In this document: positions 9,009 to 16,911 of the stretch, one piece after another
Layout: every line of letters starts with the position of its first letter
Position numbering within the stretch: position 1 is the stretch's first letter
Source of the DNA: DASPPM01 sp052143835
Lineage (GTDB): Bacteria > Pseudomonadota > Alphaproteobacteria > JACZXZ01
Direction: 5' to 3'
Assembly (NCBI GenBank): GCA_052143835.1
Contig: JBKQRV010000097.1
Coordinates: 34,891-98,890 of the forward strand
Length of the DNA stretch: 64,000 nucleotides
Notes under the pieces: model-generated
The model's input: only the letters and a program-made list of their open reading frames with translations
The model's database searches: none
Told to the model about the DNA's origin: nothing
Program-made: the position numbers and the translations under genes

Positions 9009-9379
9009 GATGCCCTGCCCCCTGCTGCAAGCGCCTGAATCTTCCCGAGCAACCGCGCCAATTCCACCGGCTTCGTATCGAAGTCATTGCAGCCGGCCGC
9101 AAGCGCCTTCTCGCGATCGCCTGTCATCGCATGCGCCGTCAGCGCGATCACCGGGATGTGCCGAGTCTCCGGCGCGGCTTTGATCCGGCGCGTCGCCTCC
9201 CAACCGTCAAGTACGGGCAGGCTCATGTCCATCAAAATCATGTCGGGCTGCTCGGTCGCTGCCATCTTGACACCCTGAGCGCCGTCGGTAGCGACGAGAA
9301 CCGTGTAGCCCGCCCGCGTAAGCCGGCTCTTCAGCACGTAGACGTTGTCGTCGTTATCCTCGACGTAGAGAATTTTCAT
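9005..9379 (-). CDS. Single-domain CheY/DivK-like response regulator
   Basis: Stand-alone receiver of 124 residues. The acidic pocket is EDND near 7-10, the phospho-acceptor is D51 and the conserved lysine is K103 (TKP). There is no output domain, so it must act by protein contact or as a phosphate shuttle or sink between the hybrid kinase upstream and the receiver-cyclase downstream. Its ATG directly follows the kinase stop codon (TGAATG, zero spacing) and its own stop overlaps the cyclase start, so the three are made as a unit. The GDREKALAAGCNDFDTKP segment resembles the DivK-like receivers common beside hybrid kinases. Confidence 0.92.
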   Translation of the reverse strand: MKILYVEDNDDNVYVLKSRLTRAGYTVLVATDGAQGVKMAATEQPDMILMDMSLPVLDGWEATRRIKAAPETRHIPVIALTAHAMTGDREKALAAGCNDFDTKPVELARLLGKIQALAAGGRAS

Positions 9380-12214
9380 TCAGGCCTCCGCAGTCGCTCC
9401 GCTGCGCCGCCCCTCGATGCATTTGGCCAGCTCGCCGCGCAATTCGTCCAGCATTGCATCACGATCGGTCTTTTGGATGATGCGCTCGACGCCGCCGTTG
9501 AGGCGGATGCGGTCGTCCTCCGTCAGGTCTCGCCCGGTGACCACGACAACGGGGATGTCTCGCCAATCGGCATGGCGCCGCACCTCGTCGAGGAACTCGA
9601 AGCCGTCCATCACCGGCATCATCAGATCCAGAATGATCGCGTCCGGGCGCGCCGCCGCAAGGCGGTGCAGCCCAACTTGGCCGTTCTCGGCCTCGGTCAC
9701 CTTCCACCCGCCCGGCTCGAGCGCGAGCCGCATCCCGCGGCGTACCGTGTCATCGTCGTCGATCACAAGCACGTGCCCGCCGGCCGACCCACAGATGTTT
9801 CGCAACACTTCGGTCAACTTGTTGCGGTCTATCGGCTTGACCAAATACTCGGAGGCACCGAGCGAAAAGCCGCGGTTCTTCTCATCCACGATGGTCAGCA
9901 GGATCACCGGGATGTCCTGCAGCTCGGGATCGCCCTTGATTGCGGCGAGCACGGTCCAGCCGTCGATCCCCGGCATCATGACGTCGAGCGTTATCGCAGC
10001 GGGGTGAAGCTCGCGCGCCAAGCGGAGGCCTTCCTGGCCGCCGTCCGCGCTTGCCACGGAGAACCCCGCGCGTTCCAGATAGCGCCCAACCACTTCGCGG
10101 ACCGTGACATCGTCGTCGATGACGAGGACGAGCGGTGCTGCGCCCTTGGCGGCGGCCGACGGCGTTCGCATGGACGTCGCCGGCTGAGCCACGACGCCCT
10201 GCGCGGTCACCGGCAGACGGATGGTGAAGGTCGAGCCGCGGCCCGGCTCGCTTTTGACGGTGATGTCCCCGCCCATCAACTGGCAGAAACGGCGGCTGAT
10301 GACGAGCCCGAGACCGGTGCCGCCGTATTTGCGCGTCGTGGAGGCATCGGCCTGCGAAAATTCCTGGAACAGCTTTCCGATCTGCTCGGATGTCATGCCG
10401 ATGCCGGTGTCCGATACGGAAATTGTGACCCACTCGCGACCGTCCTCCTCCCTGCGATCCACCGCCATCGTTACCGTACCGCGCTCGGTGAATTTGTTGG
10501 CATTGCTCGCAAGATTCAACAAGGCCTGGCGCAGCCGCATCTGATCGGCATGAATAGTTCCGACCTTCGGATCGCATTCCACCACGACACGGTTGCCGTT
10601 CTTCGCGGCAAGCGTCTCGAGGGTCACGACAACCTCGTCTATCAAGGGGGCGACTGCGAAGGTTTCGGGAGACAATTCCACCCGCCCGGCTTCGATCTTC
10701 GACAAATCGAGGATGTCGTTGATCAGGGCGAGCAAATGCCGCGCGGCCTTTTGCACGCGGTCGAGAGGCTCAACCTCGTCGTCGCGCTTGAAATCGCGGG
10801 CGTCCTCCTGCAGCATCTCGGTCACGCCGATGATCGCGTTCAGTGGCGTGCGCAGCTCGTGCGACATGTTGGCGAGGAAGCTCGATTTAGTGCGGTTGGC
10901 TTCCTGTGCGGCATCGCGCGCCTGCTGCAGCTCCTGGACCAACTGCGCAAGCTCGGCCTCGCGTTGCTTCAATTCGGTGATGTCCGCATAGGTGGCAACG
11001 ACCCCGCCTTCGGCGGTCTTTCGCTCGCTGACCCGAATCCACCGGCCGTCGCTGCGGTGTTGGATATGCGTACTGCTGGGGGCTTTATGCTTGGCAAGCC
11101 TTTCCGCCACCCAAGCCTCGCCGCTCCCGTCTACATCGTCGATCAATCCGCGTTCGGACACGGTGCGAATAATCGTCTCGAAAGGGGTGCCCGGCTCCAT
11201 GACATCGATGTGAGTAGCAAAGAAACTTTTGTATCGGCTGTTGCACATGATGAGCTTGTCGTCTGCATCGTACAGCGAAAATCCCTCGGAGATCGTCTCG
11301 ATGGCGTCAGTTAGACGTGTCCGAGCTTCGCGAATTTCCCTCAGGTTCCTCGCCTCGACCTCGCGGTTTTCAAGCTCCATTGCACGCATTTCAATGGTGT
11401 TTTTACGAAACACATTGATCGCTTCGACCATTTGCCCGATCTCATCGCGGCGGCTTCGATAACCGATCTCCACTTCCGTATCGCCCGATGAGAGTTGCCG
11501 CATGACGTTCGTGACGGACTTTATCGGCTGCACGATCGATCTCGAAAGCAAGAAAGTAGCGACAATGCTGAGCAGCAGACCGATAACGGCTCCAATGGCC
11601 AAAATGACCTTTTTTTGCTCGGCGTCCATGTAAAGCTTGGTAGAAATCGAGTTTGTTCTCGCCGCGACCGAGTCGGCCATTACTTGAAAATCGGTGGCCA
11701 CGGCCGTGAACTTGTCGTCTGTTTGACCAAGCATCATGGTCCCCATTGCGGGGTCAGTGCTGCCAACCTCGATCGTATCTCGTGCCTGACTTTCGTATTT
11801 TTTCCACTTCGAGATGAGATCTTTCAAATCCATTTTTTCCGCCGAGGATAAATCCTCCCGCTCCGCTAGAATTTCGAGGTCACTGTTGATTCCATGCAGA
11901 TCTTGATCAACTTCGGTGCTGAGTGCTTTCAGCAATTTGTCGCTTACGCCGTTGCTTGCCCAAGAGACGTACCGAAATTTCTTCATATGTATTGCAACGA
12001 TGGCGTTGCTGGCCGACGCGAACGCCTGCTGTTTCGGCAGGATTGCAGATGAGAGGGTATGAAGGCCCTCTTCCGACCTAACCAATGTGACGTACGCGAT
12101 GGCGCCGAGGGAAATTAGGCAAATCAGCAGCACCGCCGATGCGGCGAATGCTTTTATTTGAATGGATAAATTTTCGAAAAATGCAAAGATTCGCCGCGCC
12201 CGGGAGGCTTCCAT
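9380..12214 (-). CDS. Membrane hybrid histidine kinase with HAMP, PAS and two receiver domains
   Basis: Sensor kinase of 944 residues from ATG 12214. I chose this start because longer readings from 12367 overlap the upstream gene, and an AGGAAAAAG ribosome-binding site precedes it. Layout: TM1 about 21-45, a helical periplasmic sensor region, TM2 about 203-224, HAMP about 225-279, PAS about 298-417, HisKA with SHELRTPLN (H452), an HATPase with DTGIGM and GGTGLGLVIS, receiver 1 (D744) and receiver 2 (D863). Two C-terminal receivers without an HPt suggest that phosphate passes to separate receivers such as the next gene. The N-terminal half is noticeably more AT-rich than its neighbours. Confidence 0.93.
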   Translation of the reverse strand: MEASRARRIFAFFENLSIQIKAFAASAVLLICLISLGAIAYVTLVRSEEGLHTLSSAILPKQQAFASASNAIVAIHMKKFRYVSWASNGVSDKLLKALSTEVDQDLHGINSDLEILAEREDLSSAEKMDLKDLISKWKKYESQARDTIEVGSTDPAMGTMMLGQTDDKFTAVATDFQVMADSVAARTNSISTKLYMDAEQKKVILAIGAVIGLLLSIVATFLLSRSIVQPIKSVTNVMRQLSSGDTEVEIGYRSRRDEIGQMVEAINVFRKNTIEMRAMELENREVEARNLREIREARTRLTDAIETISEGFSLYDADDKLIMCNSRYKSFFATHIDVMEPGTPFETIIRTVSERGLIDDVDGSGEAWVAERLAKHKAPSSTHIQHRSDGRWIRVSERKTAEGGVVATYADITELKQREAELAQLVQELQQARDAAQEANRTKSSFLANMSHELRTPLNAIIGVTEMLQEDARDFKRDDEVEPLDRVQKAARHLLALINDILDLSKIEAGRVELSPETFAVAPLIDEVVVTLETLAAKNGNRVVVECDPKVGTIHADQMRLRQALLNLASNANKFTERGTVTMAVDRREEDGREWVTISVSDTGIGMTSEQIGKLFQEFSQADASTTRKYGGTGLGLVISRRFCQLMGGDITVKSEPGRGSTFTIRLPVTAQGVVAQPATSMRTPSAAAKGAAPLVLVIDDDVTVREVVGRYLERAGFSVASADGGQEGLRLARELHPAAITLDVMMPGIDGWTVLAAIKGDPELQDIPVILLTIVDEKNRGFSLGASEYLVKPIDRNKLTEVLRNICGSAGGHVLVIDDDDTVRRGMRLALEPGGWKVTEAENGQVGLHRLAAARPDAIILDLMMPVMDGFEFLDEVRRHADWRDIPVVVVTGRDLTEDDRIRLNGGVERIIQKTDRDAMLDELRGELAKCIEGRRSGATAEA

Positions 12215-12260
12215 TGAAGTAACTTTTTCCTGGCAATCCAATAACGATCTGCGATGCCGT

Positions 12261-12719
12261 TTATTGTTTATAGATTCCAACGCCCACGAAATAGTCTCCC
12301 ATTTTCTCGACGTAGCTCGACTTGTCTTCAATCTTGTTTGTGATCGGATTGGGCCATTTGTAATCAACCCAGCCGCTCCCGTGATCTTTGGCCATATCGC
12401 GCAGCTCTCGGACGAGGTACTTGCCGTCCTGATCTTTGAGATCGATCAAGTTTTTGCCGATTAACACGGGTCGCGCACCGTGCGCGACACAGAGCCCGTT
12501 CATGTCATAGATGAAGGGATACAAGTCGCGATCGTGAAATTCTTTTGTCGATTTATCCGACACGGCCTTGAAAGTGGCCTCGGGACCATCGGTTTTGAAT
12601 TTTTCCTGAACGCGCTTGACCATTGCAACCGCTTCTTCCTTGGTTCCAAATTCAGCAGCAACCGCGGGACCGAACATCGTTAGTGCGGCTAAAGAGAGAG
12701 CAATAAGATATCGAACCAT
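12261..12719 (-). CDS. Secreted single-Cache domain protein
   Basis: A 152-residue protein with a Sec signal peptide (MVRYLIALSLAALTMFGPAVA, cleaved near AEF) followed by one small Cache-type ligand-binding domain. The typical phrases are KTDGPEATFKAVSD, the DRDLYPFIYDMNGLCVAHG core, IDLKDQDGKYLVRE and GWVDYKWPNP. Cache modules usually form the extracellular part of chemoreceptors and kinases. Here the module is free in the periplasm, 46 bases upstream of a membrane hybrid kinase, and probably supplies the ligand signal to it. It is the first gene of the operon. The ligand is unknown. Confidence 0.85.
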   Translation of the reverse strand: MVRYLIALSLAALTMFGPAVAAEFGTKEEAVAMVKRVQEKFKTDGPEATFKAVSDKSTKEFHDRDLYPFIYDMNGLCVAHGARPVLIGKNLIDLKDQDGKYLVRELRDMAKDHGSGWVDYKWPNPITNKIEDKSSYVEKMGDYFVGVGIYKQ

Positions 12720-13265
12720 AGTGGTTTTCCCCGCATCTTGGTGCAGTTTGAACCGACATCCCCCCGATGACTGGTCTTGCGTGCCTCAGGATACACATTT
12801 TCGGTCAAAGCAACAAGGCGAAGCCGGTCGGCGGCGAACTTGGGCGCCGAGGGAGTGAAGGTCGCCGCGCACGCCTACCGAAGATCGCTCTTTCTCCATC
12901 ATCGAGACGCAGCTCTCCCGTCGTTCGCACTCGCACAACATTCCCGAACCCTTCACGCCGGTGACGGTGACGCGTGTAGTCGGGCGACGAGCCTCAGGAT
13001 GTCGGCGAACAGTTGCCGCGGCGGCGCGACCTCGGCCATTTGGAACCTAACGTAGCGGCCAGGGCTCACGACCCTCGCGCCGATCATGACGAGCTACTTT
13101 GCGTAAGCTGGTTAACGACCGGCCCGCGATCCGGTGACCATTGATCGTCGCGGCGAAAGCGCGCTCTCTTGGCCCCATCTCGAGCCGGCCCGATATGCCC
13201 TAGCCGGCAGACGGGTCCAGAAGCTGCTCGGAAACCTTTTGCCGCGAAAGGCTAAAGGGCGCGCC
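12720..13265. other. Gene-free left flank of the integrated element
   Basis: No intact gene is visible between the Cache gene and the left attachment site. The only coding signal is the C-terminal remnant of an IS1380-family transposase at 12953-13093. The rest is high-GC sequence without long open frames or recognisable RNA genes. Confidence 0.6.
12953..13093 (-). pseudogene. IS1380-family transposase, C-terminal remnant
   Basis: On the minus strand, about 46 in-frame codons read LVMIGARVVSPGRYVRF, then QMAEVAPPRQLFADILRLVARL, and end at TGA 12953. This matches the end of IS1380-type transposases (family pattern: KL.KIGA.VV.HGRYV.FQ.AEVAVPR.LFA.IL..I..L). A TAG codon immediately upstream and the absence of the rest of the gene show that it is dead. 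It lies about 170 bases outside the left attachment site, so it belongs to the chromosome side rather than to the element. Confidence 0.65.
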
Positions 13266-13294
13266 GCTGGTCGGGGAGAGAGGATTCGAACCTC
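13266..13294. repeat. Left attachment site (tRNA-Pro 3' fragment)
   Basis: 29 bases identical to 30976-31004, covering the encoded CCA, the 3' acceptor strand and the T-arm of the tRNA-Pro gene. The match ends abruptly on both sides, as expected for a core site of recombination. No tRNA body is present here, so this is not a functional gene. Confidence 0.9.
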
Positions 13295-13421
13295 TCTACC
13301 TGCGAACAAGGTGAGAATACCTGAAACACGGCGAAAGCGCCATCCCCTCACGGATACCAGCATTCATGCGGCCTTTCCGCTTGCGTTCCATTTCGTACTG
13401 TTACACACTGTCTCGCGCATC

Positions 13422-13441
13422 GTGTTACCCAAGTGTTACCC
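13422..13441 (+). promoter_or_regulatory. Left arm-type integrase site: paired GTGTTACCC
   Basis: Two direct copies of GTGTTACCC, at 13422-13430 and 13433-13441, begin 11 bases apart (one helical turn). The same pair with the same 11-base spacing occurs at 30889-30908, inside the other end of the element. Both pairs lie 70-130 bases inside the attachment cores, the usual place for arm sites bound by the integrase N-terminal domain. A related TGTTACAC is at 13400. Confidence 0.6.
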
Positions 13442-13452
13442 GGGGGCGCGCC

Positions 13453-14679
13453 ATGCCGAAGAAAGCCCAGCTCACCTTTCGAACGGTCCGGACCGTGGAC
13501 GCCATCAAGGCACCACCCTCCGGCCGAGTCGACCATTGGGATGAGGAGACGCCGGGTTTCGGCCTGCGGGTTGCCGCGTCGGGTCGGAAGACCTGGATTC
13601 TGTTCTACCGGGTCCGCGGCGATCGGCGGTTGCGCCGCGCCACCTTGGGCACGTACCCGCCGCTGAGCCTCGCCAGCGCGCGCGAGATGGCCAGGGAAGA
13701 CATGCGGGCGGCAGCCAAGGGCGAAGACGCCGCGGCCCAGCGCAAGACCGAGCGGGCAGCCGACACCTTCGGCGAGCTCGCCGAGGCCTATATCGAGAAG
13801 CACGCCAAGCGGAAGAAGCGGTCATGGTTCAAGGACCGCCAGGCGCTCGACCGCGATATCCTCCCCCGCTTCCGCAACCGCAAGGCCGCCAGCATGCGCC
13901 GGCGCGAGGTGATCGATCTGCTCGAGGAGATCGCCCAGCGCGGCGCGCCCATCGGAGCCAATCGGACGCTCGAGATCCTGCGGCGCATCTTCAATTGGGG
14001 TATCGAGCGCGAGATCGTGACCGTCAACCCTTGCACCAAGATCGCGAAGCTCGGGACCGAGCGGCAGCGCGAGCGCGTTCTCAACGATGACGAAATCAGG
14101 GCCGTATGGGCGGCACTCGACGGCGAGACGCCCCTCATGGCGGCCATGTTCAAGCTGCGCTTCCTGACCGCCCAGCGGGGCGGTGAGGTGTCGCGCATGC
14201 GCTGGCAAGACGCCGATCGCGACGGCGGGTGGTGGCTCCTGCCGGGCGAGTTCACCAAGAACGGCCGCGCGCACCGCGTGCCGCTGTCGGCGCCGGCGCT
14301 CGAGATCATCGGCGCGCTCGAGCCGCTCTCCGGCAAGTCGGAATGGATTTTCCCGAGCCCAACGGGCAAGGGGCCGCTGCACGTGATCTGGCGCGCCATC
14401 AAGGGCATCCGCGAGCGCGCGAAGGTCGATTTCGTGCCGCACGATATCCGGCGCACGATCGCAACCAGGCTCGCCGGCGATCTCGGCGTCAGCCGGCTCA
14501 CGGTGAGCAAGCTGCTCAACCATGTCGACCGCGGCGTGACGGCCACCTATGAGCGCTCGCTCTATGACAGCGAGAAGCGGGCGGCGCTGGACGCCTGGGC
14601 GGCGCGCCTCGAGGAGATCGTGACCGGCAAGAGCGCGCGGCCGCGCAACGTCGTGGCGTTGCCGGCCCGGAGCGCGTAG
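13453..14679 (+). CDS. int: P4-type tyrosine integrase
   Basis: Site-specific recombinase that integrates and excises the element at tRNA-Pro. From ATG 13453 it is 408 residues; longer readings from 13366 run through the arm sites and are unlikely. The N-terminal DUF4102-type arm-binding domain is visible (VDHWDEETPGFGLRVAASGRKTW), then a core-binding SAM-like domain near 105-195, then the catalytic domain with R242 (TAQRGGEVSRMRW), H330-x-x-R333 (PHDIRRT), H357 (LLNHVDRG) and nucleophile Y366 (TYERSLYD). All catalytic residues are present, so it is probably active. It reads inward from the left end. Confidence 0.95.
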   Translation: MPKKAQLTFRTVRTVDAIKAPPSGRVDHWDEETPGFGLRVAASGRKTWILFYRVRGDRRLRRATLGTYPPLSLASAREMAREDMRAAAKGEDAAAQRKTERAADTFGELAEAYIEKHAKRKKRSWFKDRQALDRDILPRFRNRKAASMRRREVIDLLEEIAQRGAPIGANRTLEILRRIFNWGIEREIVTVNPCTKIAKLGTERQRERVLNDDEIRAVWAALDGETPLMAAMFKLRFLTAQRGGEVSRMRWQDADRDGGWWLLPGEFTKNGRAHRVPLSAPALEIIGALEPLSGKSEWIFPSPTGKGPLHVIWRAIKGIRERAKVDFVPHDIRRTIATRLAGDLGVSRLTVSKLLNHVDRGVTATYERSLYDSEKRAALDAWAARLEEIVTGKSARPRNVVALPARSA

Positions 14680-14779
14680 CGTAGCAACATCGCGGCGGAT
14701 AGGGTAGCGCCCGAAGAGCCGGCACCGCACCGGCCTGCCGCCGCGGTGCTTTCCATGCGGAGCACCTGCGGAGGTGTGT

Positions 14780-15736
14780 ATGACGGCTCGAAGGATCAAC
14801 AAGGGCGACGACTCCTTAGGCCCCGTGTTCGAACCACAGGCCCCAACGTGCACGGTCTTTCTGCACGGCAGCGGGCAGCGAAGCGGCAAGCACATCGTTT
14901 TCATGACCCCAGCGAGCGACGGCGCCGATTCGCCCGATTTTCGCGACGCCGCAGGTAAAGTGATCGGCCTTGCTGTCGAGTTCGAGAGCGGGCGAGCGTC
15001 AGTGCCCGAGATCCTCGGGCGCTACATGATCGAGCGTGGCATCGCTCACGCATCACCAGCAGCGGCAGCGGCCGTCAGCGAAAGCGGGGGCAACGCTTGC
15101 TTCACCGCCGGCATGACGCTCGCGGAAGCCTTAATGGCAATCGCTGACCCAGTCGAGCGGAGGCTCGCCGAGACAAGCGCGACCTTGAGTATTTTGCCCG
15201 CCATGGATGGGGAGGATGCGCAGGCGACCGCGCAGCGCCAACATGGCCACCGCACCGAGGCCGTTCGTTACCGCTTCAAGCACGAGACCGAGTTCTTGAT
15301 CTACCTAACCCGCGGCACCTGGCATGCCATCGCGATCAGTCTGCCGAGCATGTCCCTTGAGCTTGTCGAGCCGTACCGATGGACAGAGCTGACGCCCGAT
15401 TTCGTCGAGTCGGCAGCCAAAGGGAAGGCCGGAGAATTCGTTCACGTCCGCATCTATCGAGCGCGCACGGAAGCGGCGCGTGCGGTCGAGATCGGGCGCG
15501 TCGGGCAGCCCGAGTCGGCGCCGGAGCCTACGGCCGGCGCTGAAAATCGATGCAGGCAATGGCTCGTTTCACTGATGAAGGACGGCCCCAAGCAGAAATC
15601 GAAGAGTGCCTATCAGGCCGAAGCGGCGCACCAGTTCAACGTTGGAGCCCGCGGATTTCAACGCGCTTGGGCAGCGGCCATCGCGGAAACCGGCGCTCAC
15701 GAATGGAAGAGAACCGGCAGGGCGAAGAAATCATAA
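14780..15736 (+). CDS. Uncharacterised element protein with C-terminal DNA-binding-like tail
   Basis: 318 residues from ATG 14780. I chose this start for the GGAGG five bases upstream. No catalytic motif is recognised. The middle (about 170-240) looks like a compact beta-rich domain (YRFKHETEFLIYL..GTWHAIAISL). The last 60 residues (CRQWLVSLMKDGPKQKSKSA, then GFQRAWAAAIAETGAHEWKR, then TGRAKKS) have the charged helix-turn-helix-like pattern seen at the ends of several phage accessory proteins. It lies between the integrase and the AlpA operon on the same strand. Confidence 0.7.
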   Translation: MTARRINKGDDSLGPVFEPQAPTCTVFLHGSGQRSGKHIVFMTPASDGADSPDFRDAAGKVIGLAVEFESGRASVPEILGRYMIERGIAHASPAAAAAVSESGGNACFTAGMTLAEALMAIADPVERRLAETSATLSILPAMDGEDAQATAQRQHGHRTEAVRYRFKHETEFLIYLTRGTWHAIAISLPSMSLELVEPYRWTELTPDFVESAAKGKAGEFVHVRIYRARTEAARAVEIGRVGQPESAPEPTAGAENRCRQWLVSLMKDGPKQKSKSAYQAEAAHQFNVGARGFQRAWAAAIAETGAHEWKRTGRAKKS

Positions 15737-15740
15737 CACC

Positions 15741-15823
15741 GTATCGATACACCAAAATAATCGTGACGCCTATTTCTCGCTCCGATCTTGTGGAAGCCTT
15801 CTGAAACGCAATGCAGCGTTTCA
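15741..15823 (+). promoter_or_regulatory. Two palindromes upstream of alpA (probable operator region)
   Basis: A perfect 10-bp palindrome GTATCGATAC (15741-15750) and an inverted repeat TGAAACGC / GCGTTTCA with a 6-base loop (15802-15823) lie in the 97-bp gap before alpA. The second ends just upstream of the alpA ribosome-binding site (GAGG), where a repressor or an RNA hairpin could block translation of the coupled alpA-repA operon. The regulator is not identified. Confidence 0.45.
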
Positions 15824-15833
15824 CGAGGTGACG

Positions 15834-16052
15834 ATGAGCGAGCGCAAACTGATCACCGGCTATAAGGCCCTCGAGGAACTCACCGGCCGGAGCCGCGTGC
15901 AGCTTTGGCGGGACATTAGAGCGGGTAAGTTTCCGGCTCCGATCGAGCTCGGGGCCAACTCCGTTGCGTGGTACGCGGATGAGGTGGACGCCTATCTCAA
16001 CAACCTGCCCCGGCGCACCTATGGCGCGCCGCAGCCCGCCGCGGCAGCATGA
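15834..16052 (+). CDS. alpA: AlpA-family helix-turn-helix regulator
   Basis: A 72-residue MerR-like HTH protein of the AlpA/excisionase type (LITGYKALEELTGRSRVQLW, then RDIRAGKFPAPIELG, then VAWYADEVDAYL). Family members activate excision or integrase expression in P4-like elements. The start is ATG 15834 with GAGG seven bases upstream; longer readings from 15606 overlap the previous gene. Its TGA overlaps the ATG of the next small gene, so it heads a translationally coupled chain of four genes ending in the RepA-like ATPase. Confidence 0.85.
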   Translation: MSERKLITGYKALEELTGRSRVQLWRDIRAGKFPAPIELGANSVAWYADEVDAYLNNLPRRTYGAPQPAAAA

Positions 16053-16246
16053 GCCGAGCCATAAGCACTTTTGATCAACCCTACGCGATGCGTTCTCGCG
16101 CGAGCGGCCCGCGACCAATCGGACAGATCCTTGATGAGCTCTTGCTCCGGTTGGCGCGCGAGTGGCCTGCTGCCGCGCCGGCCCGGCAGCTCGGCTGCAT
16201 CCCCCTGCAGCGTGGCCTCCTCATGTTCAGGGTGGGGCACGCGTGA
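16049..16246 (+). CDS. Small unknown protein in alpA-repA operon
   Basis: A 65-residue frame whose ATG overlaps the alpA stop and whose TGA overlaps the next start (GTGA). The product is basic at the N terminus and has a short helical stretch (GQILDELLLRLAREW). I recognise no family. The perfect 4-base coupling on both sides is the main reason to call it a gene. Confidence 0.55.
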   Translation: MSRAISTFDQPYAMRSRASGPRPIGQILDELLLRLAREWPAAAPARQLGCIPLQRGLLMFRVGHA

Positions 16247-16911
16247 ACACCCCGCAACCCATCTCTGAGCTCATCCCCCGCCTGCCCGCAGAGGCCGCAT
16301 GCCCGGGCGATCTCAATGCCGAGGCTGGGGCGGATTGCGTCGACGAAGATTTTCCGGTGTGGCGCTCATCGGCTGCCGAGCCCGCCGTTCGGTACTGGAC
16401 CATTAAGCTCGGCGACAATGGAAGATTTCGTCGTTGCCACGTGGCGTGGCCCGAGCCGCGGGATGCCATGCTAACCCTTGGTGTCGCGCTTCGCGGGGAT
16501 GCGCAGATCGTTCCGGAAATGCCGTGGGCGCGCATTCTCGACGTGTTTGACGATAGCGGCGAGCGCGTCGATCGCGTGGCGTGGCTGCCTGGCGCACCAG
16601 GAACCTGGTCGCTCGAGCGCGGCGCGGCAACGGTGCTCGGCGCCGATGAGCTCCTGGTGGCGCAAGAGCTCAGCCGGCCGTTGTGGCTGTGCTCGACACC
16701 GGCGGCTTGGCTCGACCCCGCAGCGCGTGACCATTATTGGCCGGCCGCATGTCTTCTGCAGTGGGGCATGCCGGACCTGTGGCTGAGCGGCGTCCGAGAG
16801 ATCGTCGCCGATTCTCCTGAGCTTGCCGCCGTGCTCGAGCACTACCTTGTTCGTGCGCCGCGACCGCGCTTTCGAGTGCGGCCGGCCACATTGCAGAAGG
16901 TGGCCGCATGA
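16243..16911 (+). CDS. Unknown protein coupled to RepA-like ATPase
   Basis: 222 residues from GTG 16243, chosen for the GTGA overlap with the preceding small gene; a reading from 16162 would overlap that gene extensively. Tryptophan- and proline-rich, with a soluble composition and no membrane segment. Possible domain pieces are RYWTIKLGDNGRFRRCHVAW and WLDPAARDHYWPAACLLQWG. Its TGA overlaps the ATG of the ATPase gene, so a replication or primase accessory role is plausible, but no family is recognised. Confidence 0.7.
   Translation: MNTPQPISELIPRLPAEAACPGDLNAEAGADCVDEDFPVWRSSAAEPAVRYWTIKLGDNGRFRRCHVAWPEPRDAMLTLGVALRGDAQIVPEMPWARILDVFDDSGERVDRVAWLPGAPGTWSLERGAATVLGADELLVAQELSRPLWLCSTPAAWLDPAARDHYWPAACLLQWGMPDLWLSGVREIVADSPELAAVLEHYLVRAPRPRFRVRPATLQKVAA

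Noticed and set aside
8882..11314. 810-codon plus-strand frame opposite the hybrid kinase
   Set aside because: Antisense shadow of a GC-rich gene; no domain, and implausible composition.
13266..13294. Second tRNA gene
   Set aside because: Only the 3' acceptor and T-arm portion matches tRNA-Pro; no D-arm or anticodon arm follows, so it is the attachment-site copy.
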